Source of the DNA: JAGXOF01 sp046545575
GTDB taxonomy: Bacteria > Chloroflexota > Dehalococcoidia > SZUA-161 > SpSt-899
Direction of reading: 5' to 3'
Length of the DNA stretch: 5,151 bases
Assembly (NCBI GenBank): GCA_046545575.1
Contig: JBKGZM010000100.1
Coordinates: 1 to 5,151 of the forward strand
Each line of letters starts with the position of its first letter. The first letter of the stretch is position 1. The notes beneath the pieces are model-generated. The model was not told the DNA's origin. It saw only the letters and a program-made list of their open reading frames with translations, and made no database searches. Shown one piece after another: positions 1-5,151 of the stretch. Both the position numbers and the translations under genes were made by a program.

Positions 1-25
1 TTGAAGGAAAGAACGGATGTTTGGC

Positions 26-89
26 GGGATTAGCGGTTTGGCGGCTCAGCGGTTTAGGCGCTAAGTCTCTAAACCGCTAAACGTGCTTA
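26..89. repeat. AGCGGTTT-type short repeat cluster with inverted copy
   Basis: Two direct copies of a roughly 13-base unit are visible at 32-44 (agcggtttggcgg) and 48-60 (agcggtttaggcg). An inverted copy, taaaccgct, lies at 70-78, and a further taaac follows at 78-82. Positions 48-57 pair with 69-78 in a 10-base-pair stem with an 11-base loop. The inverted copy forms the end of recN: two bases of its TAG stop (77-79) lie in the stem. In the recN transcript no run of U follows the stem, so it does not look like a classic intrinsic terminator, although it could protect the 3' end or slow polymerase. The repetitive wording suggests the edge of an intergenic repeat family; only a genome-wide search would show whether it is dispersed. 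Confidence 0.55.
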
Positions 90-1819
90 CTCTTCCACTC
101 TCCTGCTCTCTCCAATAATTCACGCGCATTCTCCAGTGCGGTCTCCGTGTACTGAGGGCCGGCCAGCATGGCAGCGAGTTCCGCCAGCCGGGGCTGACCG
201 TCAAGGCTTTTGAGTGTACTCGAAGCCTGCGTATCAGCCACCTCTTTCCGCACAGTATAGTGAGCGTCGGCGAAGGCAGCTATCTGAGAGAGGTGACTTA
301 TACAGATGACCTGGCGGTCCCGGGCCAACGTCCAGAGCTTCTTGCCGATCATCTCCCCACCCCTCCCCCCAACCCCGATATCCACCTCATCGAAGACCAG
401 CACCGGCGTGTCATCAGCTCGCGAGAGCGCCCCTTTCAAGGCCAGCATAAAACGTGATATCTCGCCCGTGGACGCGATCTTCGCCAGAGGCTTCAACGGC
501 TCCCCCGGATTGGTGGAAGCCATGAACTGCACGGAGTCCACACCGTCGCTGCTAAAAGCATAGGACTCCCCATCGGGAAAGAGGAGCCCCTGTTCATCAG
601 GTTCCTGTGTTATCTCCACCTCGAACTCAACCTTGGAGAGGTTGAGGTCCTGTAGCTCCTTCCTAGTTTCCTCCGCCAGCGTGCTTGCCGCCCGGCGGCG
701 CGACTCCGAAAGCCGAGAGGCTATCTCCGCCATATTCTGTTTTAGCCGGGAATTCTCTTGCTCTAGCTCAATGCGTCTCTCCGAACTATGGGATATCCCT
801 TCCAACTCCTGCTTAGCCCGCTCCAGATACTCCAAAACCTCTCCGATATCCTTGCCATACTTCCTCTTCAAGTCTCTGATGAGCTCCAGCCTCGACTGTA
901 TCTCCTCCAGACGTTCCGGGCTGTACTCCAACCCTTCACTGTAGGAGCGAATATCCTGTGCTATGTCCTCTACTTCATATAATGAACTCTCAAGCCGGTC
1001 AAGTCTCTCCTTCGACCCCGGGTCCAGGTTCACGAGTTCCTTTACCATGCCAACTGCTTCATTCAGCCTGTCCAGGGCTGAGGATCCTGAGTTATCACCT
1101 CCGTAAAGTTGCTCGTAAGCTCCATGAGAAAGCGATTTCAATTTCTCGACGGACGATAGTATATCCCGTTCCCTCTCAAGCTCCTCCTCTTCTCCTTCAT
1201 ACAGGTTGGCACTCGTTATCTCGTCGATCTGGAAGCGCAGATAGTCCTCACGCCTGGCCATGTCCTTCTCCTGATTTCGCAACGACGCGAGCTCCTGCTC
1301 CATCCTGTACAGTTCCGAAGCCTTCGCCGCAAAATCCCGGCGGGTTTCCATTACCCCGGCATAAGCGTCCAGGAAGTCGAGGTGCGAGCGCCTGTCCAGG
1401 AGGGAAAGATGCTCACTTTGAGCATGGATATCGCTGAGGAAACGGCCGATCTGCGAGATGAGTCCCGCCGACAGTGCCTGCCCGTTCACCCGGGAAACGC
1501 TCCGCCCCTCCCTGCGCACTTCCCTGCTCAAGACCAGAGTCCCCTCCTCCACCTCCACCCCCTTGTCCGACAGGAACTCTCCAAGCCGGGACCCGGCATC
1601 CGTTTGCGGAATAAGAAACACCCCCTCGATCTGGGCCCTGTCCGCACCGGACCGGACAACCGTATCATCGACCTTCTTGCCCAGTAAAATATCCATCGCC
1701 TCCACGACCAACGACTTCCCGGCACCAGTCTCGCCCGTAACCACGTTGAGTCCGGAGCCCAGACTCCAGTTGACCTCGCCTATGACACCAAGGTTCTTAA
1801 CCTTCAGCTCCAGCAGCAA
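77..1819 (-). CDS. recN: DNA repair protein RecN (SMC-like ATPase)
   Basis: RecN is a cytosolic SMC-like ATPase that acts in recombinational repair of double-strand breaks, bridging DNA and supporting RecA. Counting from the TTG at 1819, the protein has 580 residues, close to the usual 550-580. The N-terminal ATPase half begins LLELKVKNLGVIGEV and has Walker A GETGAGKS at 29-36. DIHAQSEHLSLLD follows at 130-142. A charged, Glu/Arg-rich coiled-coil region spans about 155-395. The C-terminal half has the ABC signature STGEISR at 450-456 (usually SGGELSR), Walker B VLVFDEVD at 473-480 and the H-loop ISHLSQIA at 507-514. TTG is chosen because family homology starts exactly there and GGGGGA lies 6 bases upstream; a longer reading to 2005 adds 62 residues without homology. 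The start overlaps the radical SAM gene by 16 bases, implying one transcript and coupled translation. No LexA-type operator was recognised. Confidence 0.96.
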   Translation of the reverse strand: MLLELKVKNLGVIGEVNWSLGSGLNVVTGETGAGKSLVVEAMDILLGKKVDDTVVRSGADRAQIEGVFLIPQTDAGSRLGEFLSDKGVEVEEGTLVLSREVRREGRSVSRVNGQALSAGLISQIGRFLSDIHAQSEHLSLLDRRSHLDFLDAYAGVMETRRDFAAKASELYRMEQELASLRNQEKDMARREDYLRFQIDEITSANLYEGEEEELERERDILSSVEKLKSLSHGAYEQLYGGDNSGSSALDRLNEAVGMVKELVNLDPGSKERLDRLESSLYEVEDIAQDIRSYSEGLEYSPERLEEIQSRLELIRDLKRKYGKDIGEVLEYLERAKQELEGISHSSERRIELEQENSRLKQNMAEIASRLSESRRRAASTLAEETRKELQDLNLSKVEFEVEITQEPDEQGLLFPDGESYAFSSDGVDSVQFMASTNPGEPLKPLAKIASTGEISRFMLALKGALSRADDTPVLVFDEVDIGVGGRGGEMIGKKLWTLARDRQVICISHLSQIAAFADAHYTVRKEVADTQASSTLKSLDGQPRLAELAAMLAGPQYTETALENARELLERAGEWKSKHV

Positions 1820-2823
1820 TGATTTTCCCCCGTTCTTTTTACCCCAAACCCGAAATGGGAAAGGGTCAATTCTGCCCGACCTCTTAGCCCCATCTCGGTC
1901 ATCGACCTTATGGAAACATAGCATTCCCCACACGTGTTGTCTCTGCTGAAACTCTCGATCATGGACTCCCGTGAAGGATATTTCACCTCGTTGTGCATGG
2001 CACATGGCATGAAATAGCCATCAGGGGTTACAACCATCGACTTTACGCCTGCCTTACAATTTGGAATATAGCTCCCCTCGCGAAAGAACTCCAAGATGTT
2101 CTCAAGAATTACTGTGGGGGTCCGAATTGTCCCCTTTTCCTTTTTGAACCTTTTAAGCTGCTCGATTTGTTGCTCCAGCAAGTCGATATTCTCTGCTACG
2201 GAGAGTCCTTTATCATAAGTGCGCAAGGAGCTGTATGCACTGTATGAAATGGAAACGCCCCACTCCTTGGCCATCTGTGCAAGGTCAAGTAAGTCTCCGA
2301 CGTTCTCACTGGTTATGGCTGTGTTCAGAACTACATCTCCATTCCCGAACGCTGCCAGCTTAGGCATGAGACTCTCCAGACGGGAGAACAGCCCCGGGAT
2401 TCCCCTGAACTCATCATGCCTTGTGTCGGGGAAGTCAATGGAGATGGAGAACTGGTTCACACCGCATCCCTTCAAATTGACATAACATCCCTCGTTGAGG
2501 AGCGAAGCATTTGTTACAAATATGACAAAGGGAACATGGTTCGACCCCTTGACCTGCTTAACTATCTCACCAACATCTTCCCGGAGAAGGGGTTCCCCGC
2601 CGGATATCTGGAGAAAAGGGGGCTTCAGGTTCGCTGCGATATTCCCGTATTCTTTGGGCTGCAAACGGGCCTCTCCCTTCTTTATGCCGCCTTTATCACA
2701 GTGCTTACACCTCGCGTTGCAGGAATGCGTTACCTCGAAGGAAACACATACTGGTCTTTTGAGTATAGTTGCCAGAGTCAACCTCTGGGCAATCTGCACC
2801 GATTCCTTGAATGAAACACTCAT
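1804..2823 (-). CDS. Radical SAM protein with C-terminal SPASM/twitch-like domain
   Basis: The 339-residue protein is a predicted cytosolic radical SAM enzyme. The cluster-binding CNARCKHC (Cys35, Cys39, Cys42) coordinates the 4Fe-4S cluster that cleaves S-adenosylmethionine, and GGEP at 75-78 is the SAM-contact motif. The C-terminal part has Cys256-x2-Gly, PDG at 267-269 followed by PC (Cys274), then Cys298-x2-Cys301. Those four cysteines could bind one auxiliary Fe-S cluster, as in SPASM/twitch proteins that modify peptides or cofactors. The protein ends with HCCWS (Cys336 and Cys337), also unassigned. The substrate cannot be told from sequence. The ATG start fits the family-like opening, but the only Shine-Dalgarno-like GAGGT (2840-2844, opposite strand) is 16 bases away, so the start is moderately secure. 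The gene overlaps recN by 16 bases and lies 213 bases after the methyltransferase gene. No clear promoter was found directly upstream. Confidence 0.9.
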   Translation of the reverse strand: MSVSFKESVQIAQRLTLATILKRPVCVSFEVTHSCNARCKHCDKGGIKKGEARLQPKEYGNIAANLKPPFLQISGGEPLLREDVGEIVKQVKGSNHVPFVIFVTNASLLNEGCYVNLKGCGVNQFSISIDFPDTRHDEFRGIPGLFSRLESLMPKLAAFGNGDVVLNTAITSENVGDLLDLAQMAKEWGVSISYSAYSSLRTYDKGLSVAENIDLLEQQIEQLKRFKKEKGTIRTPTVILENILEFFREGSYIPNCKAGVKSMVVTPDGYFMPCAMHNEVKYPSRESMIESFSRDNTCGECYVSIRSMTEMGLRGRAELTLSHFGFGVKRTGENHCCWS

Positions 2824-2842
2824 AACGTGTAAAAAGCTTACC

Positions 2843-2938
2843 TCATTTAAACCCGTTAAGGCAAGCGTCTTCCAAGGGGTTCCCTACATAGATGGATACC
2901 CTCAATATCAGGGGAACCAAGAAGTATGCGATTATCAT
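2843..2938 (-). CDS. Possible 31-residue hydrophobic small ORF (doubtful)
   Basis: An ATG at 2938 opens a 31-codon frame ending in TGA at 2843, which is 19 bases before the radical SAM start. The predicted peptide starts MIIAYFLVPLILRV, which could form one short membrane segment, and ends with PLEDACLNGFK including a single Cys. Its stop codon overlaps the GAGGT element upstream of the radical SAM gene, an arrangement that could allow coupling. Against it: no Shine-Dalgarno sequence precedes the ATG (bases just upstream read cttttggcag), it resembles nothing I recognise, and a frame this short is expected by chance. It may be a leader peptide, a small membrane protein, or nothing. Confidence 0.15.
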   Translation of the reverse strand: MIIAYFLVPLILRVSIYVGNPLEDACLNGFK

Positions 2939-2997
2939 CTGCCAAAAGTGGGAATCAATAATGTTGCCAGTTGATCAAGCTCATAGACCCATCTCAG

Positions 2998-3028
2998 CAG
3001 CTAGCATCGAATTCTGAAAGCTAAGCTG
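2998..3028. repeat. Bulged inverted repeat after the methyltransferase gene
   Basis: CAGCTAGC at 2998-3005 can pair with GCTaAGCTG at 3020-3028, giving 8 base pairs with one bulged base and a 14-base loop. It begins 9 bases beyond the methyltransferase stop in the direction of transcription. No U-rich run follows it on that strand, so it is a weak candidate for a 3'-end or attenuating hairpin rather than a standard intrinsic terminator. Confidence 0.25.
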
Positions 3029-3036
3029 TGGACTAA

Positions 3037-3507
3037 TCAGTGTTTATGGGTAAGTAGCTGCACGCTCCCTACCAGAGGATTCCGACAGAGTTTCCTTGTT
3101 CCCCACAGTATCCACTTATGGCCAGGGTGAAACCAGGCCCAGGGTAAAAGGGGCAAAGGGGTAATGACGAAGACGTGTTCCGCTATACGGTGCAATTCAG
3201 CCACCGCAGCATCAGGGTCCCCCACGTGTTCCAGGACGTGACTGGCGTAAACGGCTCCAAATTCCTTGTCGGCGAACATTTTCAGATTCTGGATATCACC
3301 CCTGACAAACCGGGGAACATCTCTCGCTACTATATCAAGGTTGACGTCGCTTAACTCAGCGTAAACCGACTTACACCCCGCATTCAGCAATGGCTTGCCA
3401 CGGGACTCAGCAGCCCTTTTCGCCTTACGGAAGACCAGTCCATTATAGCCGAAAACCGCTAGCAGCCTGGCCAATGCCTCATACGCTCCGCTAAATACAA
3501 CAGACAA
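3037..3507 (-). CDS. Small class I SAM-dependent methyltransferase-like protein
   Basis: This 156-residue protein resembles the Methyltransf_11 branch of class I methyltransferases. The nucleotide-binding motif I is LLNAGCKSVYAELSDVNLDI, around residues 40-59. It retains the xGC core but has Lys where the last glycine of the usual GCG/GxG normally sits. GDI at 70-72 and the typical ASHVLEHVGDPDAAVAELHRI (88-108) follow, then a strand HVFVITPLPLLPWAWFHPGH (111-130). The N-terminus (residues 9-27) is mildly hydrophobic. There is no substrate-recognition cap, and it is shorter than most family members (about 200-250), so it may be a minimal or non-catalytic version. The TTG start is supported by AAGGTG 7 bases upstream; no other start in this frame has better support. 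It is the first gene of the minus-strand group, but the 213-base gap leaves co-transcription with the radical SAM gene uncertain. Substrate unknown. Confidence 0.78.
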   Translation of the reverse strand: MSVVFSGAYEALARLLAVFGYNGLVFRKAKRAAESRGKPLLNAGCKSVYAELSDVNLDIVARDVPRFVRGDIQNLKMFADKEFGAVYASHVLEHVGDPDAAVAELHRIAEHVFVITPLPLLPWAWFHPGHKWILWGTRKLCRNPLVGSVQLLTHKH

Positions 3508-3606
3508 GAAACCACACCTTATGAATCAAACCGTCCGAAGAGTTTACGCCCCGGCAAAACAGCCTCGAAGCTCAGCAAGCTATTTCCGCTCTTCCATCAA
3601 CTACCA

Positions 3607-3635
3607 AGCGTAGCAGTTGCTCTTGATAATGTCAA
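3607..3635 (-). promoter_or_regulatory. Candidate sigma-70 promoter for the methyltransferase gene
   Basis: On the minus strand TTGACA (3635-3630) is followed after 17 bases by TACGCT (3612-3607). The -35 box is perfect, while the -10 matches TATAAT at only three of six positions. It lies about 100 bases upstream of the TTG start at 3507, leaving a moderately long leader. Because the -10 is weak, basal activity would be low or would need an activator. Confidence 0.4.
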
Positions 3636-3722
3636 TTTGCGGGCTTCCTTTTCACATCATACAACCACCATTATTTCGCATGCCCTGATTGAAATCTTCC
3701 CTAGGTTTAAAATTTAAGATAA

Positions 3723-3751
3723 TTGACAATGCTGGGCATTCACGATATAAT
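3723..3751 (+). promoter_or_regulatory. Perfect consensus sigma-70 promoter of the Rrf2 operon
   Basis: TTGACA at 3723-3728 and TATAAT at 3746-3751 are both exact consensus hexamers separated by the optimal 17 bases. An A/T-rich stretch (tttaaaatttaagataa) sits directly upstream and could act as an UP element. Transcription should begin near 3758, about 30 bases before the TTG start of the Rrf2 gene. So strong a promoter is what one expects of a gene held down by a repressor, here probably its own product. Confidence 0.85.
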
Positions 3752-3773
3752 GTTGACTAAAATGGTAAACTTA
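3749..3773 (+). promoter_or_regulatory. Candidate IscR type 1-like operator
   Basis: The stretch beginning TTGACTAAAATGGTAAA at 3753-3769 agrees at 15 of 17 positions with the core YYGACTRWWWYAGTCRR of the E. coli IscR type 1 site as I recall it. Over the full 25 bases 19 positions agree. Dyad pairing around 3761 is imperfect (for example g3752/c3770, t3753/a3769, c3757/g3765). It overlaps the end of the -10 box and the expected transcription start, where binding would block RNA polymerase. The neighbouring gene encodes a regulator with the IscR-type helix-turn-helix and Cys/His ligands, supporting autoregulation. Binding is inferred. Confidence 0.55.
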
Positions 3774-3775
3774 GT

Positions 3776-3781
3776 GAGGAG
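3776..3781 (+). promoter_or_regulatory. Ribosome binding site GAGGAG that fixes the Rrf2 TTG start
   Basis: GAGGAG lies 8 bases before the TTG at 3790, good spacing for a Shine-Dalgarno element. The next residues, RLSTRARYGVRALLDIA, match the standard Rrf2 family N-terminus, so the rare start codon is well supported. Confidence 0.8.
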
Positions 3782-3789
3782 TATCACTT

Positions 3790-4233
3790 TTGAGGCTTTC
3801 CACACGGGCAAGATATGGAGTCCGGGCTTTGCTGGATATAGCCCAAAATAGCGACCAGGGACCGGTGCCCTTAAGGGATATCGCTGATAGGCAGAGGCTT
3901 TCCGGACACTATCTGGAAAACCTGCTTGTGGCACTGAAACTGGCTTCTCTGGTAAGAAGCAGCAGGGGAACCGGAGGCGGGTTTATCCTGACCAGATCAC
4001 CATCGCAGATAAGGCTCGACGAGGTCATGCGGGTCCTTGAAGGGCCAACCGCCCTGGTGGAATGTGTTGATCATCCTGAAATGTGCCCAGTATCGCGCTC
4101 CTGTGCTGCACACACGATATGGGAAGAGGCATCCAATGCGCTTATCAAAGTGCTCCAATCCAGAACACTGCAGGATCTCGTAGACATCCAGAAAAGCACC
4201 GGGAGCAATTCAACAGTTGATAGAGGACAGTGA
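3790..4233 (+). CDS. Rrf2-family transcriptional regulator, IscR-like with Fe-S ligands
   Basis: This 147-residue dimeric winged-helix DNA-binding protein aligns without gaps to the start of E. coli IscR as I remember it. The N-terminal MRLSTRARYGVRALLDIA leads into the helix-turn-helix at about 27-58 with YLE at 41-43, including Glu43, which in IscR discriminates between site types. The wing RGTGGGFIL (59-67) follows. Cys92, Cys99, Cys105 and His108 form C-x6-C-x5-C-x2-H, corresponding to the IscR 2Fe-2S ligands Cys92, Cys98, Cys104 and His107. This suggests that an Fe-S cluster modulates DNA binding. CymR of Bacillus, the cysteine regulator of the same family, lacks these cysteines. The TTG start has GAGGAG 8 bases upstream. 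The stop overlaps the next gene by one base. With its downstream partners it probably controls sulfur-carrier or cysteine metabolism rather than the isc cluster assembly operon; that is inference. Confidence 0.93.
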   Translation: MRLSTRARYGVRALLDIAQNSDQGPVPLRDIADRQRLSGHYLENLLVALKLASLVRSSRGTGGGFILTRSPSQIRLDEVMRVLEGPTALVECVDHPEMCPVSRSCAAHTIWEEASNALIKVLQSRTLQDLVDIQKSTGSNSTVDRGQ

Positions 4234-4988
4234 TGGAAGACGCTATACTGAGCGAGAACGATCTTACCAGGTATAGTCGACAGATTATGGTGCCGGACTT
4301 CGGCGAAGAAGGGCAGAGAAAATTAAAGCGAGCTCACGCCGTCGTGGCCGGCGTTGGCGGATTGGGATCTCCAGCTTCCATATATCTAGCCTGTGCTGGC
4401 GTAGGGCATGTTACCCTCATAGACTGCGACTTCGTGGAGCTTTCCAACCTGAACCGGCAGATTCTCCACTACGAGGATGACATCGGCGAAAAGAAAACCG
4501 TCTCAGCCGCACGCAAGCTCACCCGACTAAACCCGCAGGTGGAAGTCACACCTCTTTTTGAGCGAATTACCGAGGACAACGCGAAAGAACTTATCAAAGG
4601 GGTGGATGTAGTCGTCGATGGACTGGACAGCTTTGAAAGCAGATTAACTTTGAACTCAGCGTGTGTGAACATGCGGATACCGTTTATTCACGGCGGCATC
4701 TGGGGGCTTTTGGGTCAAGTCACCACCATCATCCCCGGGAAAACACCTTGCCTCTCTTGTATCACTCCCGAGCTGCCGGAAAAGAAGATGACCTTCCCTG
4801 CCTTTGGTGTAACCCCTGCGGTGATAGGGAGCCTGGAGGCTACAGAGGCTATAAAGTTGCTGTCCGATTTCGGCGATTTACTAGCTGGGAAAGCACTTTA
4901 TTTCAACGGAGAGAACATGAGCGTCAGCCTCGTTGAAATAACGAGAAGAACCGACTGCGAGATCTGCGGGAAAGAGGTAATAACATGA
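4233..4988 (+). CDS. E1-like adenylyltransferase, MoeB/ThiF/HesA family
   Basis: The enzyme is expected to adenylate the C-terminal glycine of a small ubiquitin-like sulfur carrier, the activation step before thiocarboxylate formation. It has 251 residues, the usual size for bacterial MoeB/ThiF. RYSRQIMVPDFGEEGQRKL (13-31) is the family opening. GVGGLGS at 40-46 is the ATP loop, Asp64 and Asp66 lie in IDCDFVELSNLNRQ, and Lys87/Lys88 follow. DGLDS at 129-133 replaces the usual DCTDN. Cys173-x2-Cys176 and Cys242-x2-Cys245 should bind structural zinc. No cysteine lies between 176 and 242, so the crossover cysteine of ThiF is absent. The ATG at 4233 is preferred because AGAGGA sits 5 bases before it; a GTG at 4230 would add one residue. 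The start overlaps the Rrf2 stop (TGATG) and the end overlaps the next start (ATGA). Whether it serves molybdopterin, thiamine or cysteine synthesis is undecided. Confidence 0.93.
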   Translation: MEDAILSENDLTRYSRQIMVPDFGEEGQRKLKRAHAVVAGVGGLGSPASIYLACAGVGHVTLIDCDFVELSNLNRQILHYEDDIGEKKTVSAARKLTRLNPQVEVTPLFERITEDNAKELIKGVDVVVDGLDSFESRLTLNSACVNMRIPFIHGGIWGLLGQVTTIIPGKTPCLSCITPELPEKKMTFPAFGVTPAVIGSLEATEAIKLLSDFGDLLAGKALYFNGENMSVSLVEITRRTDCEICGKEVIT

Positions 4989-5151
4989 GCATCAAGCTGA
5001 GAGTGCCACCTAACCTGTTCATGTTAACTGGTTACCAAAAGATAGTAGAAACCACTGGGCAAAATGTGGGAGAGTGTATTGACGATCTGGATTCTCAATT
5101 CCCTGGGGCCAAGCGTATGCTTTGCGATAAACAAGGGCAATTGTTGAATTA
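4985..5151 (+). CDS. MoaD/ThiS-family sulfur carrier protein, 5' part only
   Basis: The window ends inside this gene after 55 complete codons and two bases (TA). The visible protein begins MSIKLRVPPNLFMLTG and continues through QNVGECIDDLDSQFPGAK and LCDKQGQLLN. This is the N-terminal half of the beta-grasp fold of MoaD/ThiS/CysO sulfur carriers, usually about 90 residues. The diagnostic C-terminal Gly-Gly lies beyond the edge and cannot be confirmed. The ATG overlaps the preceding TGA (ATGA), and AAGAGGT lies 6 bases upstream, so translation is probably coupled to the adenylyltransferase, its likely activating partner. The next gene would separate a cysteine synthase type (CysO-like carrier), a molybdopterin type and a thiamine type. 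Cys31 and Cys47 are present; these are not a conserved family feature. Confidence 0.88.
   Translation, partial: MSIKLRVPPNLFMLTGYQKIVETTGQNVGECIDDLDSQFPGAKRMLCDKQGQLLN

Noticed and set aside
48..78. Intrinsic terminator for recN
   Set aside because: The stem is good, but no U-rich run follows it in the recN direction, so it is listed as a repeat hairpin instead.
26..89. CRISPR array
   Set aside because: The units are too short (about 13 bases), partly inverted and lack regular unique spacers.
958..1949. Plus-strand open frames of 101-163 codons opposite recN
   Set aside because: They are Pro/Ser/Arg-rich, match no family and run antisense to a well-supported recN; they reflect the codon composition of the other strand.
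1820..2005. N-terminal extension of recN to an ATG at 2005
   Set aside because: It lies inside the radical SAM gene in another frame, lacks RecN-like sequence, and a TTG with a good ribosome binding site sits exactly at the family start.
2416..2974. Plus-strand open frames opposite the radical SAM gene and its upstream gap
   Set aside because: No recognisable domain, and they lie antisense to intact CxxxCxxC and GGEP coding.
3508..3722. Small gene or RNA in the divergent gap
   Set aside because: No frame with a plausible start and ribosome binding site, and no strong stem or riboswitch-like conserved core was seen apart from the leftward promoter.
4661..4936. 91-codon frame inside the E1-like gene, containing a run of His codons
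   Set aside because: It is an out-of-frame reading of the adenylyltransferase; the His run comes from the caccaccatcat stretch coding VTTII in the real frame.

Overview
The window reads as a chromosomal segment from an anaerobic bacterium. Protein features look most like Chloroflexota of the Dehalococcoidia type: the RecN signature STGEISR, a radical SAM/SPASM enzyme and an IscR-like Rrf2 regulator with a sulfur-carrier operon. That placement rests on recalled family resemblance, not on a search. No rRNA, tRNA, CRISPR array, insertion sequence or phage gene was seen.

Left half (about 1-3640), minus strand. Read in transcription order, this holds a small class I methyltransferase-like gene (3037-3507, TTG start with a good ribosome binding site), a 213-base gap, a radical SAM/SPASM gene (1804-2823), and the DNA repair gene recN (77-1819). 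recN probably starts at a TTG lying inside the last codons of the radical SAM gene, so the two overlap by 16 bases and are probably translationally coupled. The gap contains a possible 31-codon hydrophobic ORF ending just before the radical SAM gene. Beyond the recN stop is a cluster of short AGCGGTTT-type repeats with an inverted copy, forming a hairpin that includes two bases of the stop codon.

Middle (3508-3789), divergent promoter region. On the plus strand there is a perfect consensus sigma-70 promoter (TTGACA, 17 bases, TATAAT). It is followed at once by a sequence resembling an IscR type 1 operator over the expected transcription start. A weaker promoter pointing left shares the same AATTGACA block in inverted orientation. 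The rest of the gap shows nothing convincing.

Right half (3790-5151), plus strand. This is a tightly packed operon of an Rrf2-family regulator, an E1-like MoeB/ThiF/HesA adenylyltransferase and the 5' part of a MoaD/ThiS-type sulfur carrier, joined by overlapping stop and start codons. The regulator keeps the C-x6-C-x5-C-x2-H pattern that ligates the iron-sulfur cluster in IscR. The E1-like enzyme keeps the ATP site and the zinc cysteines but lacks the usual crossover cysteine. The simplest reading is an autoregulated, Fe-S or sulfur-responsive operon that makes a protein thiocarboxylate. That product could serve cysteine, molybdopterin or thiamine synthesis; the deciding genes lie beyond the right edge.
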